A stretch of DNA of 64,000 nucleotides from Crambe crambe (GCA_963924555.1 OZ004584.1:620001-684000); one strand, 5' to 3'; counted from the stretch's first letter, positions 34,963 to 46,577 are shown. Notes: generated by a model from the sequence alone, not told the origin. Numbers and translations: made by a program.

Positions 34963-36249
34963 TACCTTCACTTTGATCAGAAAGAGGTGCCCCCATTATA
35001 ATACAGGGTGAGCTTTTGCCCCCCTGAAAATTACATCCTCTATGTAAATACTGTGAAGATTGGAATTGTGTTGCATCCCTAACCAAAATCATCTTCCTAT
35101 TCTAATGAACACTGTGACTGGAGCATTGGGCTACAAAGTGGAAGAAGAATTTAAGCCTCAACCAGTGCTTCATAACATAAGTCATCCCCCACCTTCGAGT
35201 GGCAAGTCTCTTATCTTGATTTCAAATGCTGACACTCTTTTTCCTGTGATCCTGTGTGCCATATCCACTGTCACTTCAAGTCCCCAAAGTCGTCTGTTGC
35301 AGTACTGCAGATGAAGAGGTGAATAATAAAATTAATACTGACAGCATTGGTGTTGATTTCTCACACACCTCTATGTGAGTGAAGTCACATTGAATTGTTC
35401 ATCGAGTCTCTCCACCATAGGTATTGTGATACTGGTTATTTATAATACTGCCATGTATAATATCTAAAGACATATACTGCCATGATAGCTACTGCAGATA
35501 TCCATGACAGTGATCCCTTGCTGTGCCTGCTCTGGTTGATCATTCTTGTATTGAAAGTATACATTGACTACCTTGTTTACACAGCTTTCCCCACACCATG
35601 TGCACCTGGCCCATCTGGCACTGCACACCCTCAGTATTGCAACTTCCATGGAAGATTTAGCTACTAGCTAGCTACAGCTATAGCTAATGCTATCTTACTA
35701 ATATGATATTTGTGTATATGAATTGTACAAATTGTTCATTCAAGCAGATTGAGTGTCATGCATTACATGCTGCTAACTCAATAACCACAGCTGTGTCTGC
35801 TGCTAAATTTGGTAGCTTAGGAAATTGCAGATGTGACACACAGCCACACACAATGATTGTTTAATTTCTTGCTGCACCTGGACTGGTCAATTATTCTTGT
35901 AACAATTATTGAAAGTATACATTATTGATTACCCTGCTTATAGCTGGGCTGTCCTTTCCCCGCACCCGGTAACCATGCCCAGTATATTGGAGACAACTAC
36001 TAGGTACCACAAGACATTGGACAGTTGGTCATACATACATTGGTGTAAAAAGGAGGAAATTTCCTTTAGGCATAAAGGGAAGATTTTACGCCAATTATTG
36101 CTTTACACCTAAAGGGAAATTTTTACGCCGAGTACTTCGTTAGGTACCTAACGGGAGGCTGATACGCTGGGAACATTGGTGGATGAACACCTTGTGTTTA
36201 TTATGATAAACATAAAGACACATTTTTACGCCATCTAACAATCAGCGTA

Positions 36250-36530
36250 GATATAATACGCATGCGCACGTTTGTTTGACCTTTGACCCCACAAATAAAA
36301 TGTGCCCAGAACAAAATTCATGTAGTTAGAGCTTATTGCCTTCTACAGCATTTTGTCATAGAGGTACTAAGTGGATTGTAGGCGCATGGCTCTCTAAGTG
36401 CTTATGGTAAGCATTATACAGCCTCCTGTGTATGCAGCTGCAACAACCACTGCAATATCTTGGGCTTAGTCCAACACCAACTGCTTCGTTCGCTCGCTGA
36501 TTGAATATGTTACATGAATATACCCTAGTA
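36250..36530. mobile_element. Second copy of the 13629-13966 dispersed repeat
   Basis: It shares GCATGCGCACGTTTGTTTGACC, the TCATAGAGGTACTAAGTGG block and the GATTGAATATGTTACATGA end with 13680-13985. Its left end is altered by neighbouring TTTTTACGCC repeats at 36040-36240. Confidence 0.65.
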
Positions 36531-36829
36531 TTATAGGAATTGAGTGTATGAAGCCTGAAATTAGCTCTGGCTGCATGTTGTATCACTAGCTATAGCATGC
36601 ACATATCTGGTTCAGATTGGAATGGGTTTTTCTTAAGGTAGCTATTCCTTGAAATTGTTGTAATTTGAATTATTCGTCTCTCTCATCCTTTCATTATACA
36701 TTTCAGCCATTCCTTCAAAGCTCACCCAGCAATGATGCCTACATATAAATGTAAATGTAAATACATACACCATACACAATACATATAAATGTAAAATTTA
36801 GGGGGAAACTATATATAACTATAGATATG

Positions 36830-37290
36830 TACATACGCAGCAGCCATCCACTGTTCCTAAGCTCCACATGAACATACGTAGATCACATTTGAGGCAGATA
36901 TATAGTCACGACTGTCATCATAATATCTGTATCCTCCTATTTTTGCACCTCCATACATCTCATATCGGTAGTTGAGTTCACAAGACTTGCACCGAAGTGT
37001 TATCCTTTGGGCTGGTATGGGTCCAATCAGTGTGAAGCATTATAACTCTAGTAGGGTTGTGGTTGATATATGGAGAGTGGCAGAACACTGGAGGCATTAA
37101 GTAGTTGGTGGTCCAAAGTCAAAGGCATGAGTAGACTGCAAAACAAATTTGCTTTAGCTAGTCTCTCTAGACTGAAAATATAGCTAGCTATAGTGTTACC
37201 TTCCAAAGTATTTCTTGGCAGGGTGTCCCACAAAGCTTTTTGACAATACTTGGGTGGTATTCTACTTCCTGTAGCAAATGCTTTGCATGA
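36830..37290 (-). pseudogene. Zinc-cluster fragment of a KDZ-type DNA transposon gene
   Basis: The minus strand reads EVEYHPSIVKKLCGTPCQ, then GPIPAQRITLRCKSCELNYR followed by YEMYGAKIGGYRYY and DYISASNVIYV. The C-x-x-C with a following aromatic stretch and S-x-VIYV resembles Cys clusters associated with KDZ (Kyakuja-Dileera-Zisupton) transposases. Stops separate the two parts. The transposase core was not seen. The family assignment is from memory of the motif only. Confidence 0.35.
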
Positions 37291-37769
37291 CTCTTTTTAT
37301 AAGATTCATCCAAAACCAGATTCAAAATTCTGGTAGCTAGATAAAGCAGGTTTAATTTTCTTAAAAGTTGCTGGGATGTGATTATGCAACTGTGTTAGTA
37401 ACAAGTTGGCACTTAAATTTTCTGAAAGGGAAGCATCTGAAAAAGAAAGGGATATCACTAGAGTCTGTATTGTTTACACTAGCTACTATTAAACCTTTCT
37501 CATTCTGAGCTTCACAGCTGTTCTCTGGCTCACAATACTTGAATCTTTTATCATTCGGAGATTTACTTTCCGAAGCTCATCCAGCTGTTTTTCCAACTTT
37601 CTTTTTCTTACATCGCAGATGCAGACTATACATTAATTTTCAACCTCGTCGCTCGCGCGCGCATGACGTACCATGCATGATGGTGCACTTTTTAAATGAA
37701 TTTCATTGGCCAGCTAGATGACTAGACACGTGTTACAAATAAAACCCCGCCATTTTGCTACTCAACTAC

Positions 37770-39657
37770 ATGTCGCGCGCTAGAATGTCTGCAACTCCAA
37801 AGAAAACATCAGTGAAGAAACTTATTGTAAGAAATGGTAAGTATAAACTATGATTTCATAGCCAGCTAGTTGCAAGCTGAAATTTAATTTTGATCAAAAT
37901 AAGCACTTAACATTTTACATTAATCGAACACTTATTAAAAAACTTATCTTCTTTATAGCTATCAGCATTTATTTTGATTTTTTTGGCATCCAGAATTTTA
38001 TTAGCTAGCTAGCTAAACTCTGAATCAATTTGAAATTTCAAATTGCAGTGCCTCTAAGTGTATGTTTTTATGCATATTTTATATGCAAAAATTGTAAATT
38101 ATGCAAATCTTCATATAGCTGGGCTAAAAGTTCCATTGTGGTATACTATGCTGAATGATCCTATATCACCTGATAATCATGTCCAGCTTTAGCTCTAAAT
38201 TTACTACTAGCCTATATGCAGCACAATCTAACAAAAATTGGTAACCTGGGTAGCCACTGTAACTGGTTACTCAATATTAATTATGACATACATCGTACCT
38301 CATATTGTGCCTGGCCTGGGCCTGGGGAGGAACCCTGCTGGTCATAGATGACATGTAAGCTAGTTGGTTAGCTAAAGGGTGTAGGAAGAGTATATCTTGC
38401 CGTATGATCTTAACATTCTATTCTATAGCCCAATCTCAACCTCCGCCTGCCACCACCAGAGGCAAGAGAAAGTTGGACTTCGAACCTTTTCGGGGAAAAA
38501 CCTTCTTCTTTGACCTCCCAGGTCACCAATCTATTGAGCAGGAGATAATAGCTAGGGGTGGAATTGTGGAGAATTTTTTACATAGTGAAGTTAGGTACTT
38601 TGTTACAAATCGCCACAGGGCTTCCACTCCTAGCCCTGATACACCTGGGAGTGGGTGTGGCATTGCTTCAATCTCTCCCAACAGTGTGGATGGTAAGACT
38701 GCCGTACCTGTTCCCCATGGAACCAGAGCCACCAAGATGCTGGCTGCTTCGGTGAGCAGGGATTAGCTTAAATAGAGCGTTTGTATGCATCTTTATTGAT
38801 GGCCATTTTATTGTACAACCTCCACAAAATTGTACATCAAATAGCCACCATTGGAATGGTGAAATGATACACCATATCACATTTAGATTATCCACCCTCA
38901 CTTTCTTTAGTATGAGAAGCAGAGACTCAGAGGTAAGAAAGTAGATGTGACCAAGATGGCCAAGGAGTGGGGCACCAAACTCTTAACTATAGCAAGAAAA
39001 GCAAGCACAGAAGTAGGTAGTTTTACACAACATGTAATAGCTCTGTATCAACACTTGTTTGTTTGTTTGTTTGTTTGCTTCTTGTTCTCAAGCTTCAGGT
39101 GATGCTGTTCGAGAGTTGAAGCCACCATTCATAAAGATAGTGGATGATTCTGGCCTCTACCGTCCGCTTGTCTACGAAACTGAATCCTGGCCACATGTCG
39201 ATCCCAAATGCCCCCCTGGTGCTTGTCCGTTTGATAGTCCCAAGATGGGCAGCAAAGTTGCCCAATTGTCTCGGGCCACAGGTTCCAGACTCAAGCAGGA
39301 TTTGGTGCCCCTCTGGTCCTGCCACTACTAGGAAGAAGCCAGGCTATTGTGAATACTGCTCTCTCAGATATGAAGACTTGAAGATGGTAAGCTTTGCTAG
39401 TAGGAATTAGGGTTGAAGGTCACAAGTTGCCATGGTAACAGGATTAGGAAAATGGGAGAAGTAGGAAATAAGGTCCCTACTTCATGTGTTTCTTTAATTT
39501 CTAGCACCTTCAGAGTAAGAAGCATATAAACTTTGCCAAAAATGATGCTAATTTTGCCCAACTGGATGCTTACGTGGCAGAGAAGCATCTTACCTATGAG
39601 AGCTTCATCCAGTCTAGGAAACCAAGCAGTTCACCTTCAACACATTCAGTCGGTTAA
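37770..39657 (+). CDS. DBF4: DBF4-like Cdc7 kinase regulatory subunit
   Basis: Exons are 37770-37836, 38429-38751, 38911-39016, 39093-39386 and 39505-39657. The second exon holds the BRCT-like motif N (FRGKTFFFDLPGHQSIEQEI, RGGIVENFLHSEVRYFVTNR). The fourth holds motif M (LKPPFIKIVDDSGLYRPLVY) and the start of the zinc finger (GYCEYCSLRYEDLKM). The fifth holds its HLQSKKHINFA half. DBF4 activates Cdc7 to phosphorylate MCM helicase at replication origins. The order N-M-C is the complete DBF4 layout, with a short C-terminal tail. In the fourth exon the frame changes between motif M (ending near SRLKQ) and KKPGYCEYC, with no canonical intron in matching phase. This is either an error of one or two bases or a real lesion. 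The short paralog at 5277-7786 has no such shift. Confidence 0.8.
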
Positions 39658-39949
39658 ACAATTTCAGCAGCCAGTGATGCAAAAACTCAGAGTGATAACC
39701 TGTATGGTAACAAGATGAGAAGGAAGTGAACCATTGAGGGGTGAGCAGAGCTGCACTGATAACTGGCAGACAAGCAAGCATTAGCCATTTCAGATGCTAG
39801 CTAATGACATGGAGCACAGATATTAATAAAAATAATAGCCATGATCAACTATTTTACTACCAGCATTCAAGAATGCAGTTCTAGGATAATACTAGCTATT
39901 ACAAATTATTGTCATGAATCTATGCATGTGTTTAGCAATGTAAACTATC

Positions 39950-39985
39950 AGAGAGTGCGGTAGCACTCACTCTCTAAGTAGGGAT
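39950..39985. repeat. Hairpin-ended dispersed repeat, copy 2
   Basis: AGAGAGTGC, GGTA, GCACTCACTCTCT and then AAGTAGGGATGG. One arm carries a 4-base insertion relative to the copies at 22835 and 61157. Confidence 0.7.
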
Positions 39986-40502
39986 GGCAGGTCAAAGTCC
40001 ATAGGACAGTATAAACTAAAAACTCTTCTTTCTCTTCTACCCTTACTCTACAGATTCTCATAAGTCATGGCCCTATCCCTACATCTACACAGAAGACAGG
40101 ACAATGTATAATAATCTAAAATTCATTCTATAACATTAACAAAAAACGATTTCAAAAATTGACTTTTGTTCTAGTTTTCAACATAATAATAATCAGATCG
40201 GCGTACTGACTAACTGGCTATAGTCATCAGAATTCTGTTCGGGCCATCTGTTAGAGCGGCACCTAGAGGCTGATCTTTTGCTATTAGTTTTCATTACAGT
40301 TCCATTTCACAATTCAGTGATTATGGAACACTAGCTGATCTTTCTTCGCCATTTTAAGGGCGGGGCCACATAGGTGCGCGCTAGCTAGAGCTAGAGCTGT
40401 TCAGCTTTGATAGCTATTTCTTGTGTTTCAGTCATTCCTCAGTACAGATTCTCATCCTACACATAATCAGTACTTAGCTCTGTGCAGTTTGCTCACTTCA
40501 CC

Positions 40503-41453
40503 ATGCCAGTGCCTCCAGCTGCGCACCCCCTCCCAGAAGGTAAGGAACTAGGTATAGATAACGCATTTTCATTCATTACTCTTACAATTACATCATCCAG
40601 TGCCACCTCCAGCCGTGCACCCCCTCCCAGAAGGTAAGCAACTATGGAAATTTCTCCACTCTCACAATTACATCATCCAGTGCCACCTCCAGCTAGCTGC
40701 ACACTCCCTCCCAGAAGGTAAGCAACTATGGAAATTTCACAATTACATCATCCAGTCCCACCTCCAGCTGTGCGCCCCATCCCAGAAGGTGAGCAACTAC
40801 ATGTATGTAGAATTATCACATTCACTGCTCTTACAATTACATCATCCAGTGCCACCTCCACCCGCACACCACCCCCTCCTAGAAGGTAAGCAACTATGGA
40901 AATTTCTCCACTCTCACAACTACATCTTACATCATCCAGTGCCACCTCCAGCTGTGCGCCCCATCCCAGAAGGTGAGCAACTACATGTATGTAGAATTAT
41001 CACATTCACTGCTCTTACAATTACATCATCCAGTACCACCTCCAGCCGCACGCCCCCTCCCAGAAGGTAAGCACTATAGATAGCACATTTCATGATCTTA
41101 CAATTACATCATCCAGTGCCACCTCCAGCTGCGCGCCCCCTCCCAGAAGGTAAGGAAGATAACACAGTTCATGATCTTACAATTACATCATCCAGTGCCA
41201 TCTCCAGCTTCCCACCCTCACCCAGAAGGTGCATGGAGGGGTAGGGCCAGGCGGAGGGGGAGGGGACGTCAACGGTTCTGCCCGTTCCCGTGTGAGTACA
41301 TACTTAACTATTTTCCACCAACACATAAGATGCATCACCATAATCTATAATTCCAGACCCAAACATGTACAATGGAAATCGTAAGTAATATAAAACAGTA
41401 CAAAATCTAGCTACTTCTCTTTTCCAGTACACTTTCATTACCATGGGAGGTAA
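40503..41453 (+). CDS. Proline-rich peptide gene built from tandem 33-nt microexons
   Basis: The start MPVPPAAHPLPE at 40503-40539 ends in phase 1. Repeated microexons follow, each opened by CATCCAG and closed by AGAAG/GTRAG: 40601-40633, 40681-40717, 40756-40788, 40850-40885, 40940-40972, 41034-41066 and 41117-41149. A longer exon (41196-41291) adds GAWRGRARRRGRGRQRFCPFP. Two small exons (41357-41380, 41428-41453) add YPNMYNGN and LHFHYHGR before a stop. Each 33-nt exon is symmetric (phase 1-1) and encodes V-P-P-P-A-x-x-P-L-P-E, so any can be skipped without a frame change. The exon at 40681 is 37 nt because AGCT is doubled, and would shift the frame if used. No signal peptide or known domain was seen. 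Function unknown. Confidence 0.6.
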
Positions 41454-41459
41454 AAAGTA

Positions 41460-42100
41460 AGTTATGCACTATAACACTATAAAACATTTCATTTGCATCT
41501 CAATACTTGCAGAAATCCTCAACAAGAACTCAAAGCAAGCATAAAGCTGCTATAGCTAGGCTTCATTTAACCCTATTGCTTTATACTTGCAGAACTCAAA
41601 TCATTCATAATAACTTAGATATAATCTCGCGATCATCACGTACTCAAACAGCAGATCTCTATACTAAGCTGCACAAAATCCTGCTATCAAAGCTACCAGC
41701 ATCATAACATGTACACACAGGAGGTAGCACACGTACCACAAATTACTATGCTTTTCACTCCTCAGTACTGTATCCACAACAGATAGCTACTCATCCTTCA
41801 TGTCAGTCATACTCTCCTCCCTCAAGACAACAAAACATTCTTCACTCCTATGCTTGCAAACAATACCGATTGCAAATTAACCCTCAGCAGGCATGCACGA
41901 GAGGGTACTCTCAATACAAAACTGCCCAATCATCCTTATTGCACATGCCCACACACATTAATTGAAAAAAGAAAATACCAATAATTATGAAATTTGGGTA
42001 TTAGCTAAGTGCAGCCATTCATTTCTTCAGGTTCTTCTTCACCACTGCACCTTCTCATTCTCTACCAAGTGAAGATATTGAAGCCCATCAGTCAATCATC
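41460..42100. other. Intergenic region without recognised genes
   Basis: I see only short open frames and no repeat ends before the Polinton-like element begins at 42113. Confidence 0.35.
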
Positions 42101-42435
42101 CCTGACGAATATTATGGCAATCCGTTCAAGACAATATTATCAAAGAAATATATGGGCATATGATCCTATATTTGTATGCATGTAACTACATTTATATATG
42201 CTCAAAATTTCAACATATATATGTTCCTCAAAAGACAAGAAATATATATGGGCAAAATTTCAACGTATATAATAATATTATTGACAAGAAATATATAATT
42301 ATGGGCAAAATTTCAACATACTCAACAGACAAGAAATATAATGGGCAAAATTTATATTATTACTCAAAAGAATATAATATTATGGGCAAATTTCAATATA
42401 TATTCATTACTCAAAAATATATATATGTATGATAA

Positions 42436-43659
42436 TTAACCAGGGAGGTCAAAGTTCAAACTTGTCCAGTAAGCCACATGCAAGTTCTCTAATCCATAAT
42501 CACTCCGCACTCGAGAAGGGAACCCATACTGATGTCCACCACAAAGAAAACACTCTAGCACTGTTTCAGCTGAATTATTATCTGAGCAGTTAATGTAGGT
42601 AATGAGCTGTGAGTAGCCATCAATTCCTAACAACACAACAGACAAAGATCAGTCTTATTGACCACTATAAACTAACAACAGGCACTGTAAGAGTGTACTA
42701 AGTTGTACACCAATCCCTATTACTAGCTTTAAAGGTAATGTTTATTGACAGGTACAAGTTTACTATAATATATATTATACTTTTGGATTTTTTAGCAACC
42801 TTAGCAGTGAAAATTTTCATATCTCTAGGCTCAGTCCTCTCCACTCAAGTATATAGCTATTCTTGAGCTGTAATCACATTCTTATATCAATTTGAACTTT
42901 GAACTAACTAATAAGTACCCTCTAATAAAGTGACCTTAAGGTAATTCTACAATCCAAATCTCCATAACCTGCCGTCTCACTACCCACTACTCCCACTGTT
43001 CTATATTACATTATATACCTCCATGTATGACCAATTTCCACCTAATCAGTTTGTGCAGCCCATCGATATGCCTTCATTAAAATATCGACCAATTATTCAT
43101 AATACCTATTAATTAGATTTGCATACCATAAACTGTTGGGCGTAGGAACAGAATATCGTCTCCGGTATGTAGTTATTCTGCGTCAGATTATTTGGCTTAA
43201 AGGATCGACTCTGTGTAGAGAATCTGCTACCCTTCTACACTGGACAATAATTCCCCTCGCTTGAAGTCCACCTCGGATCATAGACAACCCTGAATTCACG
43301 GACTCCTGTGACAGAAAAAATGCATTAAAAATATTCCCCTTGGTTTCATAGAATCTTACCTGTACTAGTGAGCGTACAACAGTGTCTAGGTCATCGTCAG
43401 ATATGTCGCTATAGTGACGCCCAGTCTGAAGTCCTAACTCAGTCCTCCTTCGGAATAAAGTTCTCTCTGATACTCCAAACATTGCAGCCATAGAAGTATA
43501 GTTGAAACCCAAGTCTAGTAGTGTTGTGATCTGCTGTTCAGATATCACTACTGAGGGCCTTCCAGGTCTACCATCTCCTACTACTGGGCAGGCAATAGTC
43601 AATGACATCCATGGATTACAATACAAATCCTCCAATTCCATTGTTCGATCAGAAAACAA
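42436..43659 (-). pseudogene. Integrase remnant of the Polinton-like fossil
   Basis: The parts recognised on the minus strand are a helix-turn-helix segment (MAAMFGVSERTLFRRRTELG) and an rve integrase core piece (LLGIDGYSQLITYINCSDNN, YGFPSRVRSDYGLENLHVA). Integrases of this type are shared by Polintons, Gingers and LTR elements. The gene is broken and incomplete, with a few breaks. It is not presented as a working protein. Confidence 0.65.
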
Positions 43660-43920
43660 AGTTGCAAAATGTTGCAGTATTGAAGAGAGGGCAATATAAT
43701 CCTGCAGGTTTCTTGCAGCCTGCTGGGAAGAACTGTGTAACTCCTCTAAACGACCTGCAATATAATCAATTACATTCTTATTGAGCTAGCTTTATGAGTG
43801 CCTCACCTGAAAGAACACGAAGCAGTTCTACAAACTCTTCGGCCCTGCGAGTCAATGACTCAGCCAAATTGATATCTGTAGTATCGGTACTGCTTTCAAG
43901 CTGACGTACACAGGCTGGCA

Positions 43921-43960
43921 CTGAGGCTATACACTGAGGCTATACACTGAGGCTATACAC
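43921..43960. repeat. 13-bp direct repeat, three units
   Basis: ACTGAGGCTATAC is repeated three times immediately beside the MITE at 43961. It may have arisen by slippage at the insertion site. Confidence 0.85.
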
Positions 43961-44350
43961 TAGCCTCGTCCCCAGGCCCCTCCCACGAAGAAGGAGAGGG
44001 CCTGGTACAGACTGTTTGCGCATGCTCTATTTTCCCAGAAAATCTGGGAATCCGTATATCTTTGTAAAGCACTCAGCATATCTAAGCAGTAAACTTCTAA
44101 TGTCGCGAACGTCAAACGGATAAGCTTAACCTTTGACCTTTCTTTGCCACTTGATTTGACATGTGGTTTCCCAGCTATCACGCGGCAAGCCGCATTTGTG
44201 GTCCGTAATATTTCTCCGTTTTGAATCCACGTAGATTAAACAATGTGCGGAGAAATTTACTGAAATATTTACGGAAAAGTTAGCGCATGCGCAAACAGTC
44301 TGTACCAGGCCCTCTCCCTTCTTCGTGGGAGGGGCCTGGGAACGAGGCTA
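43961..44350. mobile_element. MITE with TAGCCTCGTCCCCAGGCC inverted ends, nested
   Basis: The left TAGCCTCGTCCCCAGGCC with CTGGTACAGACTGTTTGCGC and the right GCGCAAACAGTCTGTACCAG with GGCCTGGGAACGAGGCTA are inverted copies over about 70 bases. It is related to the MITE at 5694-6403 (shared ACTGTTTGCGC core) and inserted in the Polinton-like fossil. Confidence 0.85.
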
Positions 44351-45149
44351 GCTATACACTGGCTTAACTCTGGATCCATTGCAATGTCTGAAGAAAGGTA
44401 AAAGGTCGACGCAGCACAGGCGTGCCGGGGGAAGGTAACCTTTAACCTGATTAAACTTTGACCTCACTTGAAAAATATATATGTTGAAATTAGATCATGC
44501 AATGTCGAATGCAAATTGAACTTTTGATCATATATAATCATGAAGTTACATGCACACAAATATAGGATCATATGCCCATGGATTTTTGTCTTTTGAGTGC
44601 TATGTTGAAATTTTGCCACAATTTGAGTAATATTATTATATATGTTGAAATTTTGCCCATATATATTTCTTGTCTTTTGAGAAACATATATATGTTGAAA
44701 TTTTGAGCATATATAAAATGTAGTTACATGCATACAAATATAGGATCATATGCCCATATATTTCTTTGATAATATTGTCTTGAACGGATTGCCATAGAAT
44801 ATAACATTCAAAATTAATCATTGAGCTTTTCTTAGCATATATTTGGAAATAACTACTTCTTATGAATATGAATAATACACAAGTATTGTTATATAATCTT
44901 CCATATCCAGTGCTATGTACTTACCAAAGAGGAACATTTCAATTTATATAGCTAATTACAAAGAAAAAGTATTCAAGAATGCATGTTCTAGGAAACTAAT
45001 GAAATTTATCTATGATCATAATAATTATATGGCAGTGCAAGCCATCACGACACTGGATAATTTCATTAATGCAGTGTGTATAGCTAGTTATGTGGTTGAT
45101 ATCATGCTAAGGAACGCACTATGTATAGTGTATTAATCTAGACTCGTCC

Positions 45150-45352
45150 TCTCAGGCCCTCTATGAGGGCCTGGGGATGAGGGTATGGGGATGAGGGTAT
45201 GGGGATGAGGGCCTGGGGATGAGGGCCTGGGGATGAGGGCCTGGGGATGAGGGCCTGGGGATGAGGGCCTGGGGATGAGGGCCTGGGGATGAGGGCCTGG
45301 GGATGAGGGCCTGGGGATGAGGGTATGGGGATGAAGGCCTGGGGATGAGGGT
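45150..45352. repeat. 15-bp minisatellite GGGCCTGGGGATGAG
   Basis: About 13 units with variants (GGTATGGGGATGAGG). The unit closely resembles the end of the MITE family (GGGCCTGGGGACGAGG), and the array begins next to CTCGTCCTCTCAGGCCCTC, a likely MITE end. Confidence 0.9.
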
Positions 45353-45740
45353 ATATTAGTCATGTGGCTACTTCCCTGTAGAAGCCATAGCTACTAGCTA
45401 CATAGAAAACAGAAAATGGTGATTTAATTATGTGTGGACATTATTAATGTCTGCACATACAGTCATTATTATACCTTCTACATGCTTGCTTCTCATTTGT
45501 AATGCAGTGCAAATAATTATGCGAGTTCAACCATAAATTCAACTGTATTTCAATAGAGATGGGCAGGTTGTATAATAGGCATGCACATTGTAAATACTAA
45601 AATTTGTTTGTTACAACCAAATTTTTGTTGGTTATTTCAACACAGAAAATTGTTTATTGAAGCAAGGACTAATAGCTAATAGCTATGTCAAATCTACAAA
45701 GATAAAATTATTGAATTTCACACACTTTGGTCTATGTGTA

Positions 45741-46577
45741 TCATTGCACATAAAGCTGGAGGAAGTTCAATTGCACCGTTTCATCATCAACAAGCTGGTC
45801 AGAACAGATTCTCACTTCAATATCGTCAGAAGTGGGGACAGGGAGGGACACACTGAACCATGGAGGATTGTTGAAGGTGCAGCAGTTGGAGGTGCAGTCC
45901 ATAGCATCCCACAATGCACCATTGTAGTCTCCATCACAGAAGTAGTTATTGCCGACAAATGAAGGGGGCAATTCAGCAAATGAACGATCTTGATTGTCAC
46001 AGGGACAGCGAAAAGCACTACCACCATGACCAGCAACAAAAGACCAAGCATGTTGTCGAGGGGATCCATGAGTCACACTGACACCTTCTAGATATGGTCC
46101 ATCAATTGCAGAAATCCTTAGATTGTCGAAGTCAGCAAAGGCATCTGGTGAGCCAGAAGCGTATCCAATGGCTCGCCCACAAATATGACTGTAAGTCAAT
46201 CCAGAAGTAGAAATAAATGCTCCTGGGCAGGCTGTAGGTGTGGAAGCTGAACATGACCTTGCAGGTGATGAAGTTTCCGTCCAACCAGAGGAAAGACATT
46301 GCTGTGACGTGTTACTCATGTTGAAATGAAGCACCTGAGTCCATAACCCCCTGCCACACTCACTAACCACCTGACTTGGGTTCATCATTTCCAAAGAGAG
46401 AACAACAGATTCAGTGAGAGCAGACTCGAGGTTTTGACTTGCAGGACAGGATCCATTACCACTTATAGCAAGAGGATTTATACGATAAGGAAGTGGACCG
46501 TTGAGGGATGGTTGAGCTAAGACTGCTGTGAGCAGAGAGACACAGATAAATAGAAAGCAAACCTTCTTGGGCAACAT
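45741..46577 (-). CDS. Secreted Cys-rich family member B
   Basis: An intronless frame of 278 codons plus stop; I use the ATG at 46577 (MLPKKVCFLFICVSLLTAVL, signal peptide). Motifs in order: SCPASQNLESA (about 37-47), ECGRGLWTQVLHFNMSNTSQQC, ARSCSASTPTACPGAF, YSHICGRAIGYASGSPDAF, YLEGVSVTHGSPRQHAWSF, CPCDN, FVGNNYFCDGDYNGALWDAMDC, CCTFNNPPWFSVSLPVPTSD, DIEVRIC, then FLQLYVQ. The Cys pattern suggests a disulfide-stabilised extracellular domain. I know similar unnamed proteins from invertebrate genomes but no named domain. An acceptor-like TTTATTTCAG lies 28 bases upstream of the start, so a 5' UTR intron is possible. The nearest relative is member A. Confidence 0.9.
   Translation of the reverse strand: MLPKKVCFLFICVSLLTAVLAQPSLNGPLPYRINPLAISGNGSCPASQNLESALTESVVLSLEMMNPSQVVSECGRGLWTQVLHFNMSNTSQQCLSSGWTETSSPARSCSASTPTACPGAFISTSGLTYSHICGRAIGYASGSPDAFADFDNLRISAIDGPYLEGVSVTHGSPRQHAWSFVAGHGGSAFRCPCDNQDRSFAELPPSFVGNNYFCDGDYNGALWDAMDCTSNCCTFNNPPWFSVSLPVPTSDDIEVRICSDQLVDDETVQLNFLQLYVQ

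Larger units (their letters stand above)
42113..44796. mobile_element. Polinton/Maverick-like element fossil, internally deleted
   Basis: Long terminal inverted repeats of about 300 bases begin TATGGCAATCCGTTCAAGAC (42113-42430 and, inverted, about 44470-44796). They are flanked by a 6-bp direct repeat GAATAT (42107-42112 and 44797-44802), the duplication size typical of Polintons. The inside, on the minus strand, holds a helix-turn-helix/integrase N-part (43183-43659) and a retroviral-type integrase core piece (42436-42645). No DNA polymerase B, protease, ATPase or capsid part was seen, so most of the element is gone. What is left is broken. The good match of its ends suggests moderate rather than great age. 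A MITE is inserted at 43961-44350. Ginger-type DNA transposons are an alternative, but usually have 4-bp duplications. Confidence 0.6.

Noticed and set aside
42160-42432. AT-rich open frames with Tyr/Ile/Asn
   Set aside because: They lie in the terminal inverted repeats of the Polinton-like fossil.
45133-45363. Minus-strand frame with PSSPGPHPQALI repeats
   Set aside because: It is a translation of the 15-bp minisatellite, with no start context or neighbours.
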